Assembly: GCF_049747295.1 (NCBI RefSeq)
Contig: NZ_JBMHJM010000001.1
Location: 2,294,001 to 2,358,000, forward strand
Source of the DNA: Afipia sp049747295
GTDB taxonomy: Bacteria; Pseudomonadota; Alphaproteobacteria; Rhizobiales; Xanthobacteraceae
Direction of reading: 5' to 3'
Length of the DNA: 64,000 nt
Part shown: positions 18,322 through 27,678 of the stretch, piece after piece
Layout: each line of letters starts with the position of its first letter
How positions within the stretch are numbered: position 1 is the stretch's first letter
Notes under the pieces: model-generated
Seen by the model: only the letters and a program-made list of their open reading frames with translations
What the model was told of the DNA's origin: nothing
Database searches by the model: none
Translations under genes and position numbers: made by a program

Positions 18322-19860
18322 ATGGTTCAGCACGTTTCCACGGTGGCGTTTGAAGGCATCGAAGCCCGCGCGGTGGACGTGCAGGTCCAGGTCGCGCCGG
18401 GACTCCCCGCCTTCTCGATCGTTGGTCTTCCCGATAAGGCGGTGTCTGAAGCCCGTGAACGGGTCCGTTCCGCCCTGATTGCATCCGGCCTCGCCCTTCC
18501 CGCGCGGCGCATCACCGTGAACCTCGCCCCTGCCGACTTGCCCAAGGAAGGCAGTCACTACGATCTCCCAATCGCACTGGGATTGATGGCCGCGATCGGT
18601 GCCGTTCCGCCGGACGCCCTGTCGAATTTTACCGTGCTTGGCGAACTCGGGCTGGATGGCTCGATCGCGCCGGTTGCGGGCGTGTTGCCCGCCGCCATCG
18701 GTGCCAATGCGCGAGACGAAGGGTTGATCTGTCCCGCAGCCTGCGGCCCAGAGGCGGCATGGGCCAGCCCCGATCTGCAAATTGTCGCCGCGTCGTCGCT
18801 GATCCAGCTCGCCAACCACTTCAAAGGCACGCAAGTTCTTTCACGTCCCCAACCGAAAGTCGCAGAGCCACAAACCAGTTTGCTCGACCTTCGCGACATC
18901 AAGGGGCAGGAAAGCGCCAAACGCGCGCTCGAAATCGCAGCAGCCGGAGGCCATCACCTCTTGATGGTCGGCTCGCCGGGATCGGGCAAATCCATGCTGG
19001 CGGCACGGCTGCCATCGATCCTGCCGCCGCTGTCGCCGTCTGAACTGCTGGAAGTCTCCATGATCGCCTCGGTGGCAGGCGAGCTTGAAGGTGGCGCGTT
19101 GACCGCGCACCGTCCGTTCCGGGCGCCGCATCATTCCGCGAGCATGGCCGCGCTCACCGGCGGCGGCATGCGCGCCAAGCCGGGCGAGATTTCCCTCGCG
19201 CATCAGGGCGTTCTCTTTCTCGACGAGTTGCCGGAGTTCGACGTGCGGGTGCTGGATTCGCTGCGGCAGCCACTGGAAAACGGCGAAGTCGCAGTCTCAC
19301 GCGCCAATCATCGCGTGACCTATCCCGCGCGCTTCATGCTGGTGGCGGCGATGAATCCGTGCCGCTGCGGCAGTGCTTACGAGCCGGGTTATTCCTGCAA
19401 GCGCGGGAAGCTCGATCGCTGTAGTGCCGATTACCAAGGACGGATTTCTGGTCCGCTGATGGATCGTATTGATCTGCGCATCGAAGTGCCGGCCGTCACC
19501 GCAAGCGATCTCATCCTGCCGCCGCCGTCGGAGGGCTCCGCTGAAGTTGCAGCGCGCGTTGCTGCGGCCCGCGCTGTCCAATTGGACCGGTATGCCGGCT
19601 TGGGGTTGCCTCATATCCGCACCAACGCCGCGGCGCCTGCCGCTGTACTGGAGGACATCGCCAAGCCGGACGCTCAAGGCCAGAAGTTGTTGCGTGACGC
19701 CGCCGAGACCATGCGCCTTTCAGCACGCGGCTATCATCGCGTCCTGCGCGTCGCCCGCACGCTGGCGGATCTGGACGGCACGGAAACGATCGGACGGCTG
19801 CACCTTGCCGAGGCACTGTCCTATCGCGCGCTGGCGGAAGACATCCGGCGCGCCGCGTGA
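18322..19860 (+). CDS. comM: YifB/ComM family Mg-chelatase-like AAA+ ATPase
   Basis: A 512-residue AAA+ protein. ComM in Vibrio and relatives is a branch-migration helicase that helps integrate transformed DNA; YifB is the widespread homologue. An N-terminal Lon-like fold (VQVQVAPGLPAFSIVGLPDKAVSEARERVRSAL) is followed by the ATPase core with Walker A GSPGSGKSM, Walker B VLFLDELPEF and the C-terminal Mg_chelatase_C part with the zinc-like CRCGSAYEPGYSCKRGKLDRCS. The ATG at 18322 has GAGGGG just upstream; the frame upstream overlaps the PAS-like gene and was discarded. Confidence 0.93.
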   Translation: MVQHVSTVAFEGIEARAVDVQVQVAPGLPAFSIVGLPDKAVSEARERVRSALIASGLALPARRITVNLAPADLPKEGSHYDLPIALGLMAAIGAVPPDALSNFTVLGELGLDGSIAPVAGVLPAAIGANARDEGLICPAACGPEAAWASPDLQIVAASSLIQLANHFKGTQVLSRPQPKVAEPQTSLLDLRDIKGQESAKRALEIAAAGGHHLLMVGSPGSGKSMLAARLPSILPPLSPSELLEVSMIASVAGELEGGALTAHRPFRAPHHSASMAALTGGGMRAKPGEISLAHQGVLFLDELPEFDVRVLDSLRQPLENGEVAVSRANHRVTYPARFMLVAAMNPCRCGSAYEPGYSCKRGKLDRCSADYQGRISGPLMDRIDLRIEVPAVTASDLILPPPSEGSAEVAARVAAARAVQLDRYAGLGLPHIRTNAAAPAAVLEDIAKPDAQGQKLLRDAAETMRLSARGYHRVLRVARTLADLDGTETIGRLHLAEALSYRALAEDIRRAA

Positions 19861-20080
19861 TGCTCGTCGGTTCAACGATCGACGACCTGGAAACTGCGCG
19901 CCCATAGGCGTCGTTCAATCTCGCCGCAGCACCCTCCTTTCGCGCGTAGATGACATTTGACGCGCCGCGTTGCCAAAATCGGCCGCATGAGAACGCTCTG
20001 GTAACGATCTCTCTTTACACTTCAGGAACCATAAGCGCGGGTCGCCGGGCTTCGGTTTATTGTTCCTGTGAGTAGCGTCC

Positions 20081-20548
20081 ATGTTGCGTGTCAAGATTCT
20101 GGCATCATCCCTGCCATTGATCCTCGTTGGCTTCGTTGCGGGCGGCGAACTGCTCCCGAGCAACCAGCCCTGCATTTCTGTCGGAAGCACCTCGCTCCAG
20201 ATGGCGACGGCACCCTGGCAAAGTCAGCTTCATGTCAGCTTCACTGACGATCCCGCCGCAGCGACGGTCCGAGTTCAGCTCGTCGAACGCGCAGATATCG
20301 CCGATTTTGTCGTGGTTGATGACATGAGCACCCCGGACGCCGACAGCTGCGCAATCAATCGGGACACACGATTCATCAGCATCGGTGCCCATGCCTCAAT
20401 GTCGGAGCCGATCATTTATCTGTCAAAAGACGACGGGGCGGATTACCGGATTTTCGTTCAATCGCGGACTTTTACGGCACGCGAGGCGGCAGCCCTCCTC
20501 GTCAGCGCCAGACATGCTGCGCCGGTCCAAAAGACAGCATCACTTTGA
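20081..20548 (+). CDS. Small secreted protein of unknown function
   Basis: 155 residues with an N-terminal signal-like helix (LASSLPLILVGFVAGG). The rest is soluble and contains two cysteines (QPCISVG, DSCAINR) that could pair in the periplasm. No named family recognised. It precedes the hybrid histidine kinase on the same strand by about 130 bases, which suggests but does not prove a functional pairing with that sensor. The 220 bases before it hold no recognisable gene. Confidence 0.7.
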   Translation: MLRVKILASSLPLILVGFVAGGELLPSNQPCISVGSTSLQMATAPWQSQLHVSFTDDPAAATVRVQLVERADIADFVVVDDMSTPDADSCAINRDTRFISIGAHASMSEPIIYLSKDDGADYRIFVQSRTFTAREAAALLVSARHAAPVQKTASL

Positions 20549-20677
20549 GGCAGGCCGCAACTTAACGGCTCGTCAACCACGTTGCCATCGGCGAGATCCG
20601 GCGCAAGCACTTCGCAACATCCCCCACGCACTCTTCCGGGACTTCATGCGCATGATTCAACTGCGGGACGGCAACCG

Positions 20678-22936
20678 ATGCGAGGTTTGAGAATCAAAGC
20701 GCGGCTCCGCCGGTTTGCGCGCGTCCATCCGAGACTTCGCTTTGCCATCCGCGCGGTCATGCTCCTCATGGCGGCGTTTGGCGGCGCCTATGGATTTATC
20801 TCCGGCAGCCGGCAGGAAGTATCCGGATACGATCCTCAGGCATTCGCCGTGGGCGCAAGCTTTCTGTTCGCTCTCGCGTGCCTCGGCCTTGCAGTCCAGA
20901 GCATGCGGTTTCGCTGGATGCGAAAGAAAGTCCGCAAGATCGAGCTGCAATACGAAGCGCTTGTGGATCGCAATTGGGAGCTCAAGGAAGCCGAAGAACG
21001 CGCGCGCTTCCTGTTCGAATCCCAAAGCGACTTGATTGTTTTGCGCGATAGCACCGGCCGCATCACGTCGGTCAACGACGCCTATTCCGCGCTCGCACAG
21101 AAATCTCGCGAAGCGCTGATCGGAACATCGTTCACGCTGCCGGTTCTTGAACAGGGAGATGCCGCCGTCGAAGCGAACGGCGTCCAGGTTCATGATCAGA
21201 AAATCGACACCGCCTGGGGTCCCCGCTGGATCGCATGGCGCGAAGGCCTCGTCCGCAGCGATGCCAACCGCACAGCCGACCTGCAGTGCGTCGGCCGCGA
21301 CGTCACGGATCGCGCGGAAACCGAACGCGCTCTGGCGGATGCCCGCGACCTTGCCAACTCCGCCAACCGCGCGAAGTCGCGTTTCCTGGCGATGGCCTCG
21401 CACGAAATCCGCACGCCGCTGAACGGCATCATCGGCATGAGCGGTCTGTTGCTCGATACGTCGCTCACGCCTGAGCAGACGACCTATGTCAAAGCCGTCA
21501 AGACCTCGGGCGATGCGCTGCTGGCACTGATCGAAGAATTGCTGGACTTCTCGAAAATCGAAGCCGGCAAGATCGACATCGAACATCGGCCCTTTGCTCT
21601 CGCCACCTTGGTCGAAGATATCACCGAATTGCTCGCCCCTCGCGCACAGGCACGGAATCTCGAAATCGCCGCCTATGTCGACGAACGATTGCCATCGAAA
21701 GTTATCGGCGATGCCGCCCGCCTGCGGCAGGTGCTGCTCAATCTTGCCGGCAATGCCATCAAGTTCACGACCACCGGCGGCGTGGCGCTGATCGTCGAGC
21801 CTGGCATCTGGCCCGGTGAAGTGAGCTTCCTGGTGCGCGACACCGGTATCGGCATCGCGCCGGACGCGCAGGAGCGAATCTTCCAGGAGTTCGAGCAGGT
21901 CTCGCCGCGAAACTACAGCGGGACAGGTCTCGGATTGAGTATCAGTGAACGCCTCGTCAAGCGGATGGGCGGCCGCATCACGCTTGAAAGCACTGAGGGC
22001 GCCGGTGCGACATTCGAATTTTCGATCCCGCTTAGCGCCGATCCTGAGAGCGAGGTGACGCCGACCTTCATAGCTCCCGACCTGACCGACAAGGCGATCA
22101 TGCTGGTGGCAACGCAAACCATCGAGGCGTCACTGATCGCCCGGCGGCTGGAGCGTTGGGGTGCACAGACATGCATCGTCTCCGACCCTTTCATTGCCCA
22201 GGTTTTGCTGCCCGAACGTGCGTGGCATGCGGTGCTGGTCGATCACATGATCGGCGAGGCCGACATGCGGGCGTTTGGCGAGGCTGCACCTTCGCACGCG
22301 TCCTATCGTATCGCGATGTTTACGCCTGCCGGCCGGCACGAGATCGCTCCATCAACCATGGCAGCCTTCACCGGCTATCTGGTCAAGCCGTTAAGAACCG
22401 CTTCGCTCGCAGCCCGTCTCGCTGCGCCGTCGGCGACGCTCGTACCGGACATCTCGGGCCAGGATGCCGAATGCATTGATGCGCCGACGACCGCCGCAAC
22501 GTCGCATTCAGAGGCGCTTTCAGTTCTCGTCGCTGAAGACAACGAAATCAACGCACTCCTGATTCGCTCGCTGCTCAAGCGTCTCGGCCATCAATGCACT
22601 GTGACGACCGATGGCGAGGAAGCGCTGGAATCCTGGCTTGCGGCAGACTCCGCCGGCACGCCCTACGACGTGGTGCTGATGGACGTGCAGATGCCGAAGC
22701 TCGACGGCATCGAGGCAACAAAGCGAATTCGCGCGCGTGAGGCGGGCCGTGGTTCGAGAACGATCATTCTCGCATTGACCGCCAATACCCTGGTGGACGA
22801 CCGTTACGCGTGCTTCGAAGCCGGCATGGACGGCTTCCTCATCAAGCCGCTCGACCGCGATAAACTCGCCGACGCACTCGCAACGGTCCGCGCGAATGCG
22901 ATGTCTGGACATAGGCCTTCCGTGACAGTCGTATAA
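20678..22936 (+). CDS. Hybrid sensor histidine kinase with PAS and receiver domains
   Basis: A 752-residue inner-membrane kinase. Two transmembrane helices (about residues 25-42 and 55-75) bracket a very short periplasmic loop. A coiled segment, a PAS domain (about 107-212) and HisKA with phospho-His242 in ASHEIRTPLNG follow. The ATPase domain shows VLLNLAGNAIKFT, DTGIGIAP and GTGLGLSI. A first receiver-like domain is degenerate, lacking the acidic pair (AIMLVATQTIEA). The last is canonical: VAEDNEIN, phospho-acceptor Asp in VLMDVQMPKLDG, Lys in LIKPLD. No histidine phosphotransfer domain is present, so the output partner is elsewhere. Confidence 0.93.
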   Translation: MRGLRIKARLRRFARVHPRLRFAIRAVMLLMAAFGGAYGFISGSRQEVSGYDPQAFAVGASFLFALACLGLAVQSMRFRWMRKKVRKIELQYEALVDRNWELKEAEERARFLFESQSDLIVLRDSTGRITSVNDAYSALAQKSREALIGTSFTLPVLEQGDAAVEANGVQVHDQKIDTAWGPRWIAWREGLVRSDANRTADLQCVGRDVTDRAETERALADARDLANSANRAKSRFLAMASHEIRTPLNGIIGMSGLLLDTSLTPEQTTYVKAVKTSGDALLALIEELLDFSKIEAGKIDIEHRPFALATLVEDITELLAPRAQARNLEIAAYVDERLPSKVIGDAARLRQVLLNLAGNAIKFTTTGGVALIVEPGIWPGEVSFLVRDTGIGIAPDAQERIFQEFEQVSPRNYSGTGLGLSISERLVKRMGGRITLESTEGAGATFEFSIPLSADPESEVTPTFIAPDLTDKAIMLVATQTIEASLIARRLERWGAQTCIVSDPFIAQVLLPERAWHAVLVDHMIGEADMRAFGEAAPSHASYRIAMFTPAGRHEIAPSTMAAFTGYLVKPLRTASLAARLAAPSATLVPDISGQDAECIDAPTTAATSHSEALSVLVAEDNEINALLIRSLLKRLGHQCTVTTDGEEALESWLAADSAGTPYDVVLMDVQMPKLDGIEATKRIRAREAGRGSRTIILALTANTLVDDRYACFEAGMDGFLIKPLDRDKLADALATVRANAMSGHRPSVTVV

Positions 22937-23034
22937 CGATAGACGTCATAAATCCGTATCACGTCCGTGTTTATTCATGCCCCATAGACTGCGCTTTCGC
23001 GAATCGAATAAGGCGCGCGGTCATGAGGAAGCCC

Positions 23035-24060
23035 ATGCACGGCAACGGACCGGCTGGAACGAAGCCCGGCATCACGAAAACTCCTGAGCGCCCTGCGATT
23101 CGAAAGCCGCTAGCCGCAATTCGGCAGCACGCGCTGGTGCAGATGTTCAAACCCGAGAAGGCAAAGTTCGCAGCTAGTGCCGCCGCGACATGGCTCATGC
23201 CCGGCCTTCGTGGCGAAGGCATCATCAGTCCATTCCAGACGTTTACACCGGCATCCGCGCCACTTGGCCGGATCGGCCCGCTCGAGGTGCGGCTCGCACA
23301 AACCAAGGGCGACGTGAAGCGCGCTCAGAAGCTGCGTTACAAGGTCTTCTACAAGGACGGCACCGCGATCGCCGATGCGGCAACCATGCTCGCGCAGCGC
23401 GACAAGGATGCCTTCGACAAGATCTGCGACCACATCCTGGTTGTCGACCATGATGCCAAGCCATCTCTCAGCGGCAAGCAACCGGTGGTCGGCACATATC
23501 GTTTGCTGCGGCAGGACGTCGCCGAGCGTCATGGCGGCTTTTACACCGACGACGAATTCGACATCTCCGGTCTGATGGAGCGGCATTCGGGCTTGAAGTT
23601 TCTGGAGCTCGGCCGCTCCTGCGTGCTTCCACCCTATCGCACCAAGCGGACTGTAGAGCTGTTGTGGCACGGCGTGTGGAGCTATGTGCGACGGCACAAT
23701 CTGGACGTGATGATCGGTTGCGCCAGTTTCGAGGGCACCGATCCGGATCGCCTGGCCCTGCCGCTGTCGTTCCTGCACCACTTTGCACGTGCGCCGGAAG
23801 CATGGCGCGCCAGCGCGCACCCTTCGCGCCGTGTGGACATGAACCGGATCGCGAAGGACGACGTCGACACCAAGGCTGCGCTGAAGCAGCTTCCGCCTTT
23901 GATCAAAGGCTATTTACGAATCGGTGCGTTCGTCGGCGACGGCGCCGTGGTGGACCACGAGTTCGGTACCACGGACGTTCTGATCGTGATGCCGGTGTCG
24001 TCCATCAGCGGACGTTATCTCGATCACTTCGGTGTCGACGCCACGCGGCACGCGGCATAA
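23035..24060 (+). CDS. OlsB-like GNAT N-acyltransferase (ornithine lipid type)
   Basis: Acyltransferase of the hemolysin-like/OlsB family, which transfers a 3-hydroxyacyl group from ACP to ornithine in lyso-ornithine-lipid synthesis. Family features: EVRLAQTKGDVKRAQKLRYKVFYKDG, VVGTYRLLRQDVAE, GFYTDDEFDISGL, LELGRSCVLPPYR, IGCASFEGTDPD and LPPLIKGYLRIGAFVGDGAVVDHEFGTTDV. The length of 341 exceeds typical OlsB (about 300) through a basic N-terminal extension. The ATG at 23035 is chosen for its GAGGA site; an ATG four codons earlier is possible. No OlsA gene is adjacent, so the substrate is inferred. Confidence 0.8.
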   Translation: MHGNGPAGTKPGITKTPERPAIRKPLAAIRQHALVQMFKPEKAKFAASAAATWLMPGLRGEGIISPFQTFTPASAPLGRIGPLEVRLAQTKGDVKRAQKLRYKVFYKDGTAIADAATMLAQRDKDAFDKICDHILVVDHDAKPSLSGKQPVVGTYRLLRQDVAERHGGFYTDDEFDISGLMERHSGLKFLELGRSCVLPPYRTKRTVELLWHGVWSYVRRHNLDVMIGCASFEGTDPDRLALPLSFLHHFARAPEAWRASAHPSRRVDMNRIAKDDVDTKAALKQLPPLIKGYLRIGAFVGDGAVVDHEFGTTDVLIVMPVSSISGRYLDHFGVDATRHAA

Positions 24061-24086
24061 TCGCCATCCGGACGTGACGTTGACCG

Positions 24087-24106
24087 GCGCCGGTTATAGC
24101 CGGCGC
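24087..24106. terminator. Hairpin shared by the convergent OlsB-like gene and coaA
   Basis: GCGCCGG and CCGGCGC form a perfect 7-bp stem with a 6-nt loop. The coaA stop codon lies in the loop. There is no clear U-tract on either strand, so it may be a pause or 3'-end stabilising hairpin. Confidence 0.45.
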
Positions 24107-25059
24107 AGCGAGACGTTTTCGATCACGTGATCGCTGCCCTTTTTCAGGATCAGTGTGGCCCGTGGGCGCGTCGGCAAGATGTTTTCCTGAAGATTGACCA
24201 GATTGATTCCGTTCCAGAGCGACAGCGCCTTTTCGGTCGCTTCCTCATCGGACAGCGTCGCGTAGCGATGGAAGTAGGATCGCGGATCAAGGAACGCGGT
24301 GTCGCGTAGCGTCAGGAAGCGCTCGACATACCACTCGCGCAAAATGGGCTCTTCGGCATCGATATAAACCGAGAAATCGAAGAAGTCGGACACGAACGGC
24401 ACGGCTTTGCCATCGCGCGGCAGTCGGCCGGTCTGCAGCACGTTCACGCCCTCGACGATCAGGATGTCCGGCCGGTCAACTTCGGCCCACTGGTTGGGAA
24501 CGATGTCGTAGGTCAAGTGCGAGTAGATCGGCGCCTGCACCGGCCGCCGCCCCGCTTTGATGTCGGACAGAAAGCCGAGCAGCGCGGGAAGGTCGTAGCT
24601 TTCCGGAAAGCCCTTCCGCTGCATCAGCCCTTCCCGTTCCAGCACTTCGTTGGGAAACAGGAAGCCGTCGGTCGTCACCAGGTCGACCTTGGGCTGCGGC
24701 GACCAGCGCGCCAACAGCGCCTGCAGCACGCGGGCCGTTGTGGATTTTCCGACAGCGACCGAACCGGCGACGCCGATAATGTAGGGCATCTTGCGGTCCT
24801 CGATACCGAGGAAGTGCCGCTGGGCCACAAATAGTCGTTGAGCTGCCGCAACGTAGAAGGACAGCAGGCGAGACAGCGGCAGATAGATCTCCTCCACCTC
24901 CGCGATATCGAGGCGATCATGCATCGAATGCATCCGCGCGATTTCCTCGGCGGTGAGAGTCATCGGCATGTCTTCGCGCAGGGTCGCCCACTGTGCCCGT
25001 GAGAAAACCCGGTACGGATTGTACTGGATCTGATTTTGCTGCTCGGCTCTCGCATCCAT
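24094..25059 (-). CDS. coaA: pantothenate kinase, type I
   Basis: Phosphorylates pantothenate, the first step of coenzyme A synthesis. The P-loop is GVAGSVAVGKST. Downstream are the bacterial CoaA markers LVTTDGFLFPNEVLE, KGFPESYD, YSHLTYDIVP and LIVEGVNVLQ. Length 321 is typical. The ATG at 25059 has AAGGA 9 bases upstream and gives the family N-terminus; 38 upstream codons are discarded. It is last in the minus-strand his cluster, 55 bases after hisE. coaE, the last CoA step, is also in this window. Confidence 0.96.
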   Translation of the reverse strand: MDARAEQQNQIQYNPYRVFSRAQWATLREDMPMTLTAEEIARMHSMHDRLDIAEVEEIYLPLSRLLSFYVAAAQRLFVAQRHFLGIEDRKMPYIIGVAGSVAVGKSTTARVLQALLARWSPQPKVDLVTTDGFLFPNEVLEREGLMQRKGFPESYDLPALLGFLSDIKAGRRPVQAPIYSHLTYDIVPNQWAEVDRPDILIVEGVNVLQTGRLPRDGKAVPFVSDFFDFSVYIDAEEPILREWYVERFLTLRDTAFLDPRSYFHRYATLSDEEATEKALSLWNGINLVNLQENILPTRPRATLILKKGSDHVIENVSLRRL

Positions 25060-25114
25060 GAGCCAGGTTCCTTTTGACCAGAGCGCGGATCCCTCCGCGC
25101 TGCAGGCGATGAAG

Positions 25115-25438
25115 TTAATCGCGCTTGCGCGCAGCTTTTTCCTCGAGTCCCGACATCTGCGTACGCTGCGCAAGCGCGGCCTCGACTTCAGTCAAAGTGA
25201 CGCCACGTGCTTTCAGCAGCACCAGCCAATGAAAGATCAGATCGGCGCTTTCGGCGATGAGATGTGCCCGGTCGTTCTCCACGGCGGCAATCACCGTCTC
25301 GACCGCCTCCTCACCGAACTTCTTGGCGCAATGCTCAGCGCCTTTATCCAGGAGCTTTCGCGTATACGACGCCTCCCCGCCCGACGCTGCGCGGGTGTCG
25401 ATGATGGTCGCAAGATCATGGATCGTGAAACTGGTCAT
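25115..25438 (-). CDS. hisE: phosphoribosyl-ATP pyrophosphatase
   Basis: Hydrolyses PR-ATP to PR-AMP, step 2 of histidine synthesis. 107 residues with the MazG-like metal site KKFGEEAVETVIAA and ESADLIFHWLVLL. The start MTSFTIHDLATIID is used; the longer open frame is not family-like. It is a stand-alone enzyme, not fused to HisI. It follows hisF by 63 bases and precedes coaA on the minus strand. Confidence 0.96.
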   Translation of the reverse strand: MTSFTIHDLATIIDTRAASGGEASYTRKLLDKGAEHCAKKFGEEAVETVIAAVENDRAHLIAESADLIFHWLVLLKARGVTLTEVEAALAQRTQMSGLEEKAARKRD

Positions 25439-25501
25439 GACGCGCTTTCTATCACTTCCACACCTTGGTAGGGAATACAAACTGCTGATCGGACTAGCCT
25501 T

Positions 25502-26278
25502 TTAGGGATCAAGCCGCATCGGCAGTCCGGCCCCGACCATATGGTCCTTGGCTTCGCGAATGCTGAACTCGCCGAAATGAAAAATGGATGCGGCCAGCAC
25601 GGCCGTCGCGTGGCCTTCCCGGATACCCGCCACGAGATGGTCGAGATTACCGACGCCACCGGAGGCGATGACCGGCACCTTGACGCTGTCGGCGATGATG
25701 CGGGTCAGCGGAATATCGAACCCTTGGCGGGTGCCATCGCGATCCATCGATGTCAGCAGGATTTCGCCGGCTCCCAGCGACACCACTTCCTGGGCGTATT
25801 CGATCGCATCGATGCCGGTGGCTTTGCGTCCGCCGTGGGTGAAGATTTCCCAGCGGTCCGAACCACCCGGACGCTTGACGCTTTTGGCATCAATAGCCAC
25901 GACGATGCACTGATCGCCGAACTTCTCAGCGGCTTCCTTGACGAACTCCCGGCGGCTGACAGCCGCGGAATTGATCGAAACCTTGTCGGCTCCGTAGTTC
26001 AGGAGCGTGCGAACGTCGTCGACGGTGCGGACACCGCCGCCGACGGTCAGCGGCATGAAACAGGCTTCCGCCGTCCGCCGGACGACATCCAGCATCGTGC
26101 CGCGATTTTCATGGGTGGCGTTGATATCGAGAAAGCAAAGCTCGTCGGCTCCCGCCGCATCATAGGCGATTGCCGCTTCGACCGGATCGCCGGCGTCGCG
26201 CAGATCGACGAAGTTGATGCCCTTGACGACACGGCCGTCCTTGACGTCGAGGCAGGGGATGACACGAACCTTAAACAT
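25502..26278 (-). CDS. hisF: imidazole glycerol phosphate synthase, cyclase subunit
   Basis: TIM-barrel cyclase that, with HisH, makes IGP and AICAR. 258 residues. The first catalytic Asp is in VIPCLDVKDGRVVKG and the second in LLTSMDRDGTRQGFD. The half-barrel repeat is visible in PLTVGGGVRTVDD and PVIASGGVGNLDH. It lies 12 bases after hisA. Confidence 0.98.
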   Translation of the reverse strand: MFKVRVIPCLDVKDGRVVKGINFVDLRDAGDPVEAAIAYDAAGADELCFLDINATHENRGTMLDVVRRTAEACFMPLTVGGGVRTVDDVRTLLNYGADKVSINSAAVSRREFVKEAAEKFGDQCIVVAIDAKSVKRPGGSDRWEIFTHGGRKATGIDAIEYAQEVVSLGAGEILLTSMDRDGTRQGFDIPLTRIIADSVKVPVIASGGVGNLDHLVAGIREGHATAVLAASIFHFGEFSIREAKDHMVGAGLPMRLDP

Positions 26279-26290
26279 GGTGCCGCCCTC

Positions 26291-27031
26291 TTACGCTGCG
26301 GCCCGGGCATTGCGAATCAACGTCAATGCCTCGGTTGGATCGATCCGGCCGTCGTAAAGCGCGCGTCCGGAAATGGCGCCCTCGAGCTTTTTGGCGCGCG
26401 GCGTCAGCAAGGCCTTCACATCTTCGATCGAAGCCAGGCCGCCCGACGCAATTACTGGAATCGAAATCGCATCCGCCAAAGCGATGGTCGCATCGAGATT
26501 GAGGCCCTTGAGCAACCCGTCGCGCGCGATATCGGTGAAGATAATCGCGGCCACGCCGGCATCCTCGAACTGCCGCGCAATTTCCAACACCGTGACCGTC
26601 GATGTTTCCGCCCAGCCTTCAACGGCGACCTTGCCGTCGCGTGCGTCGAGGCCAACCGCGACTCGGCCAGGGAATTTCTTTGCAGCTTCCCTCACCAGCG
26701 CAGGATCGCGCACCGCCGCGGTCCCGATGATGACGCGTGAGATGCCTTTGCCGAGCCAGGCTTCCACGGTCGCAAGATCGCGAATGCCGCCGCCGAGCTG
26801 CACGGGCATCGTCACCGTTTTCAGCATGGCTTCGACGGCCTGCGCATTCATCGGCTTTCCGGCGAATGCCCCGTCCAGATCGACAACATGCAGGTATTCG
26901 AAACCCTGCGTCTCGAACGTTTTTGCCTGCGCGGCGGGATTGAGATTGAAAACGGTGGCGCGCGTCATGTCGCCCTGCTCCAGGCGCACGCACTGGCCGT
27001 TCTTGAGATCAATCGCTGGAAAAAGAATCAC
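26291..27031 (-). CDS. hisA: ProFAR isomerase (HisA)
   Basis: Amadori isomerase converting ProFAR to PRFAR. 246 residues, TIM barrel related to HisF: ILFPAIDLKNGQCVRL, VQLGGGIRDLATVEAWLGKGISRVIIGTAA, and FTDIARDGLLKGLN. A GTG start at 27031 overlaps the hisH stop in the sequence GTGA, a translational-coupling junction, and gives the usual MILFPAIDLK start. A second GTG three codons upstream lacks a ribosome site. Confidence 0.96.
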   Translation of the reverse strand: MILFPAIDLKNGQCVRLEQGDMTRATVFNLNPAAQAKTFETQGFEYLHVVDLDGAFAGKPMNAQAVEAMLKTVTMPVQLGGGIRDLATVEAWLGKGISRVIIGTAAVRDPALVREAAKKFPGRVAVGLDARDGKVAVEGWAETSTVTVLEIARQFEDAGVAAIIFTDIARDGLLKGLNLDATIALADAISIPVIASGGLASIEDVKALLTPRAKKLEGAISGRALYDGRIDPTEALTLIRNARAAA

Positions 27032-27678
27032 GGCTTCCACTTGAGAAAGTTCGAGATCAGAGCAAGACCGAAACGCTGGCTCTTCTCAGGGTGAAATTGC
27101 GTCCCGATGGCGGTGTCCTTGGCTACGATCGCCGTCAGCGGCCCACCGTAGTCGGCGCGCGCCACGACATCGGCCTCGTTCGTCGCATTCAAATGGTAGG
27201 AATGGACGAAATAAGCGTGACGCCCTTTGTCGCCGAGCGGCAGCCGCTCCAGTACCGGATGTTCGCGCAGGAGATTGAGCGTGTTCCAACCCATGTGAGG
27301 AATCTTGAGATTTTCCTCACGCGGTGAAATTTTTTCGACGTCGCCCGCGATCCAGTTCAGCCCCGGCGTGGTGACGTATTCCTTGCCTTGGGTCGCCATG
27401 AGCTGCATGCCGACACAGATGCCAAAGAACGGCCGCGCCTTATCGCGCACGACTTCGGTCATCGCATCGACCATGCCGTTCAGCGAATCGAGTCCTTTGC
27501 GGCAGTCTGCGAATGCGCCAACGCCGGGAAGGACCACGCGATCCGCACGAAACACCACATCGGGGTCGCGCGTGACGACGACTTTTTCAGGATTCTCCAT
27601 GGCACGCGCGGCGCGCTCGAACGCCTTCGCAGCCGAATGCAAATTGCCTGAACCGTAGTCGATAATCGCAACGCTCAC
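27028..27678 (-). CDS. hisH: imidazole glycerol phosphate synthase, glutaminase subunit
   Basis: Class I glutamine amidotransferase feeding ammonia to HisF. 216 residues. Nucleophile Cys in FFGICVGMQLM, His and Glu in TQFHPEKSQ, oxyanion-loop region VVLPGVGAFADC. The start overlaps the upstream DUF2628 gene by 4 bases (ATGA) and the end overlaps hisA, so translation is coupled across the cluster. Confidence 0.97.
   Translation of the reverse strand: MSVAIIDYGSGNLHSAAKAFERAARAMENPEKVVVTRDPDVVFRADRVVLPGVGAFADCRKGLDSLNGMVDAMTEVVRDKARPFFGICVGMQLMATQGKEYVTTPGLNWIAGDVEKISPREENLKIPHMGWNTLNLLREHPVLERLPLGDKGRHAYFVHSYHLNATNEADVVARADYGGPLTAIVAKDTAIGTQFHPEKSQRFGLALISNFLKWKP

Noticed and set aside
20657..22117. 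Open frame of 486 codons opposite the hybrid kinase
   Set aside because: Antisense shadow of a clear kinase gene; no ribosome site or domain.
24118..24135. CACGTG-containing palindrome in coaA as another parS
   Set aside because: Only the central bases match; the flanking TGTTT/AAACA halves are absent.
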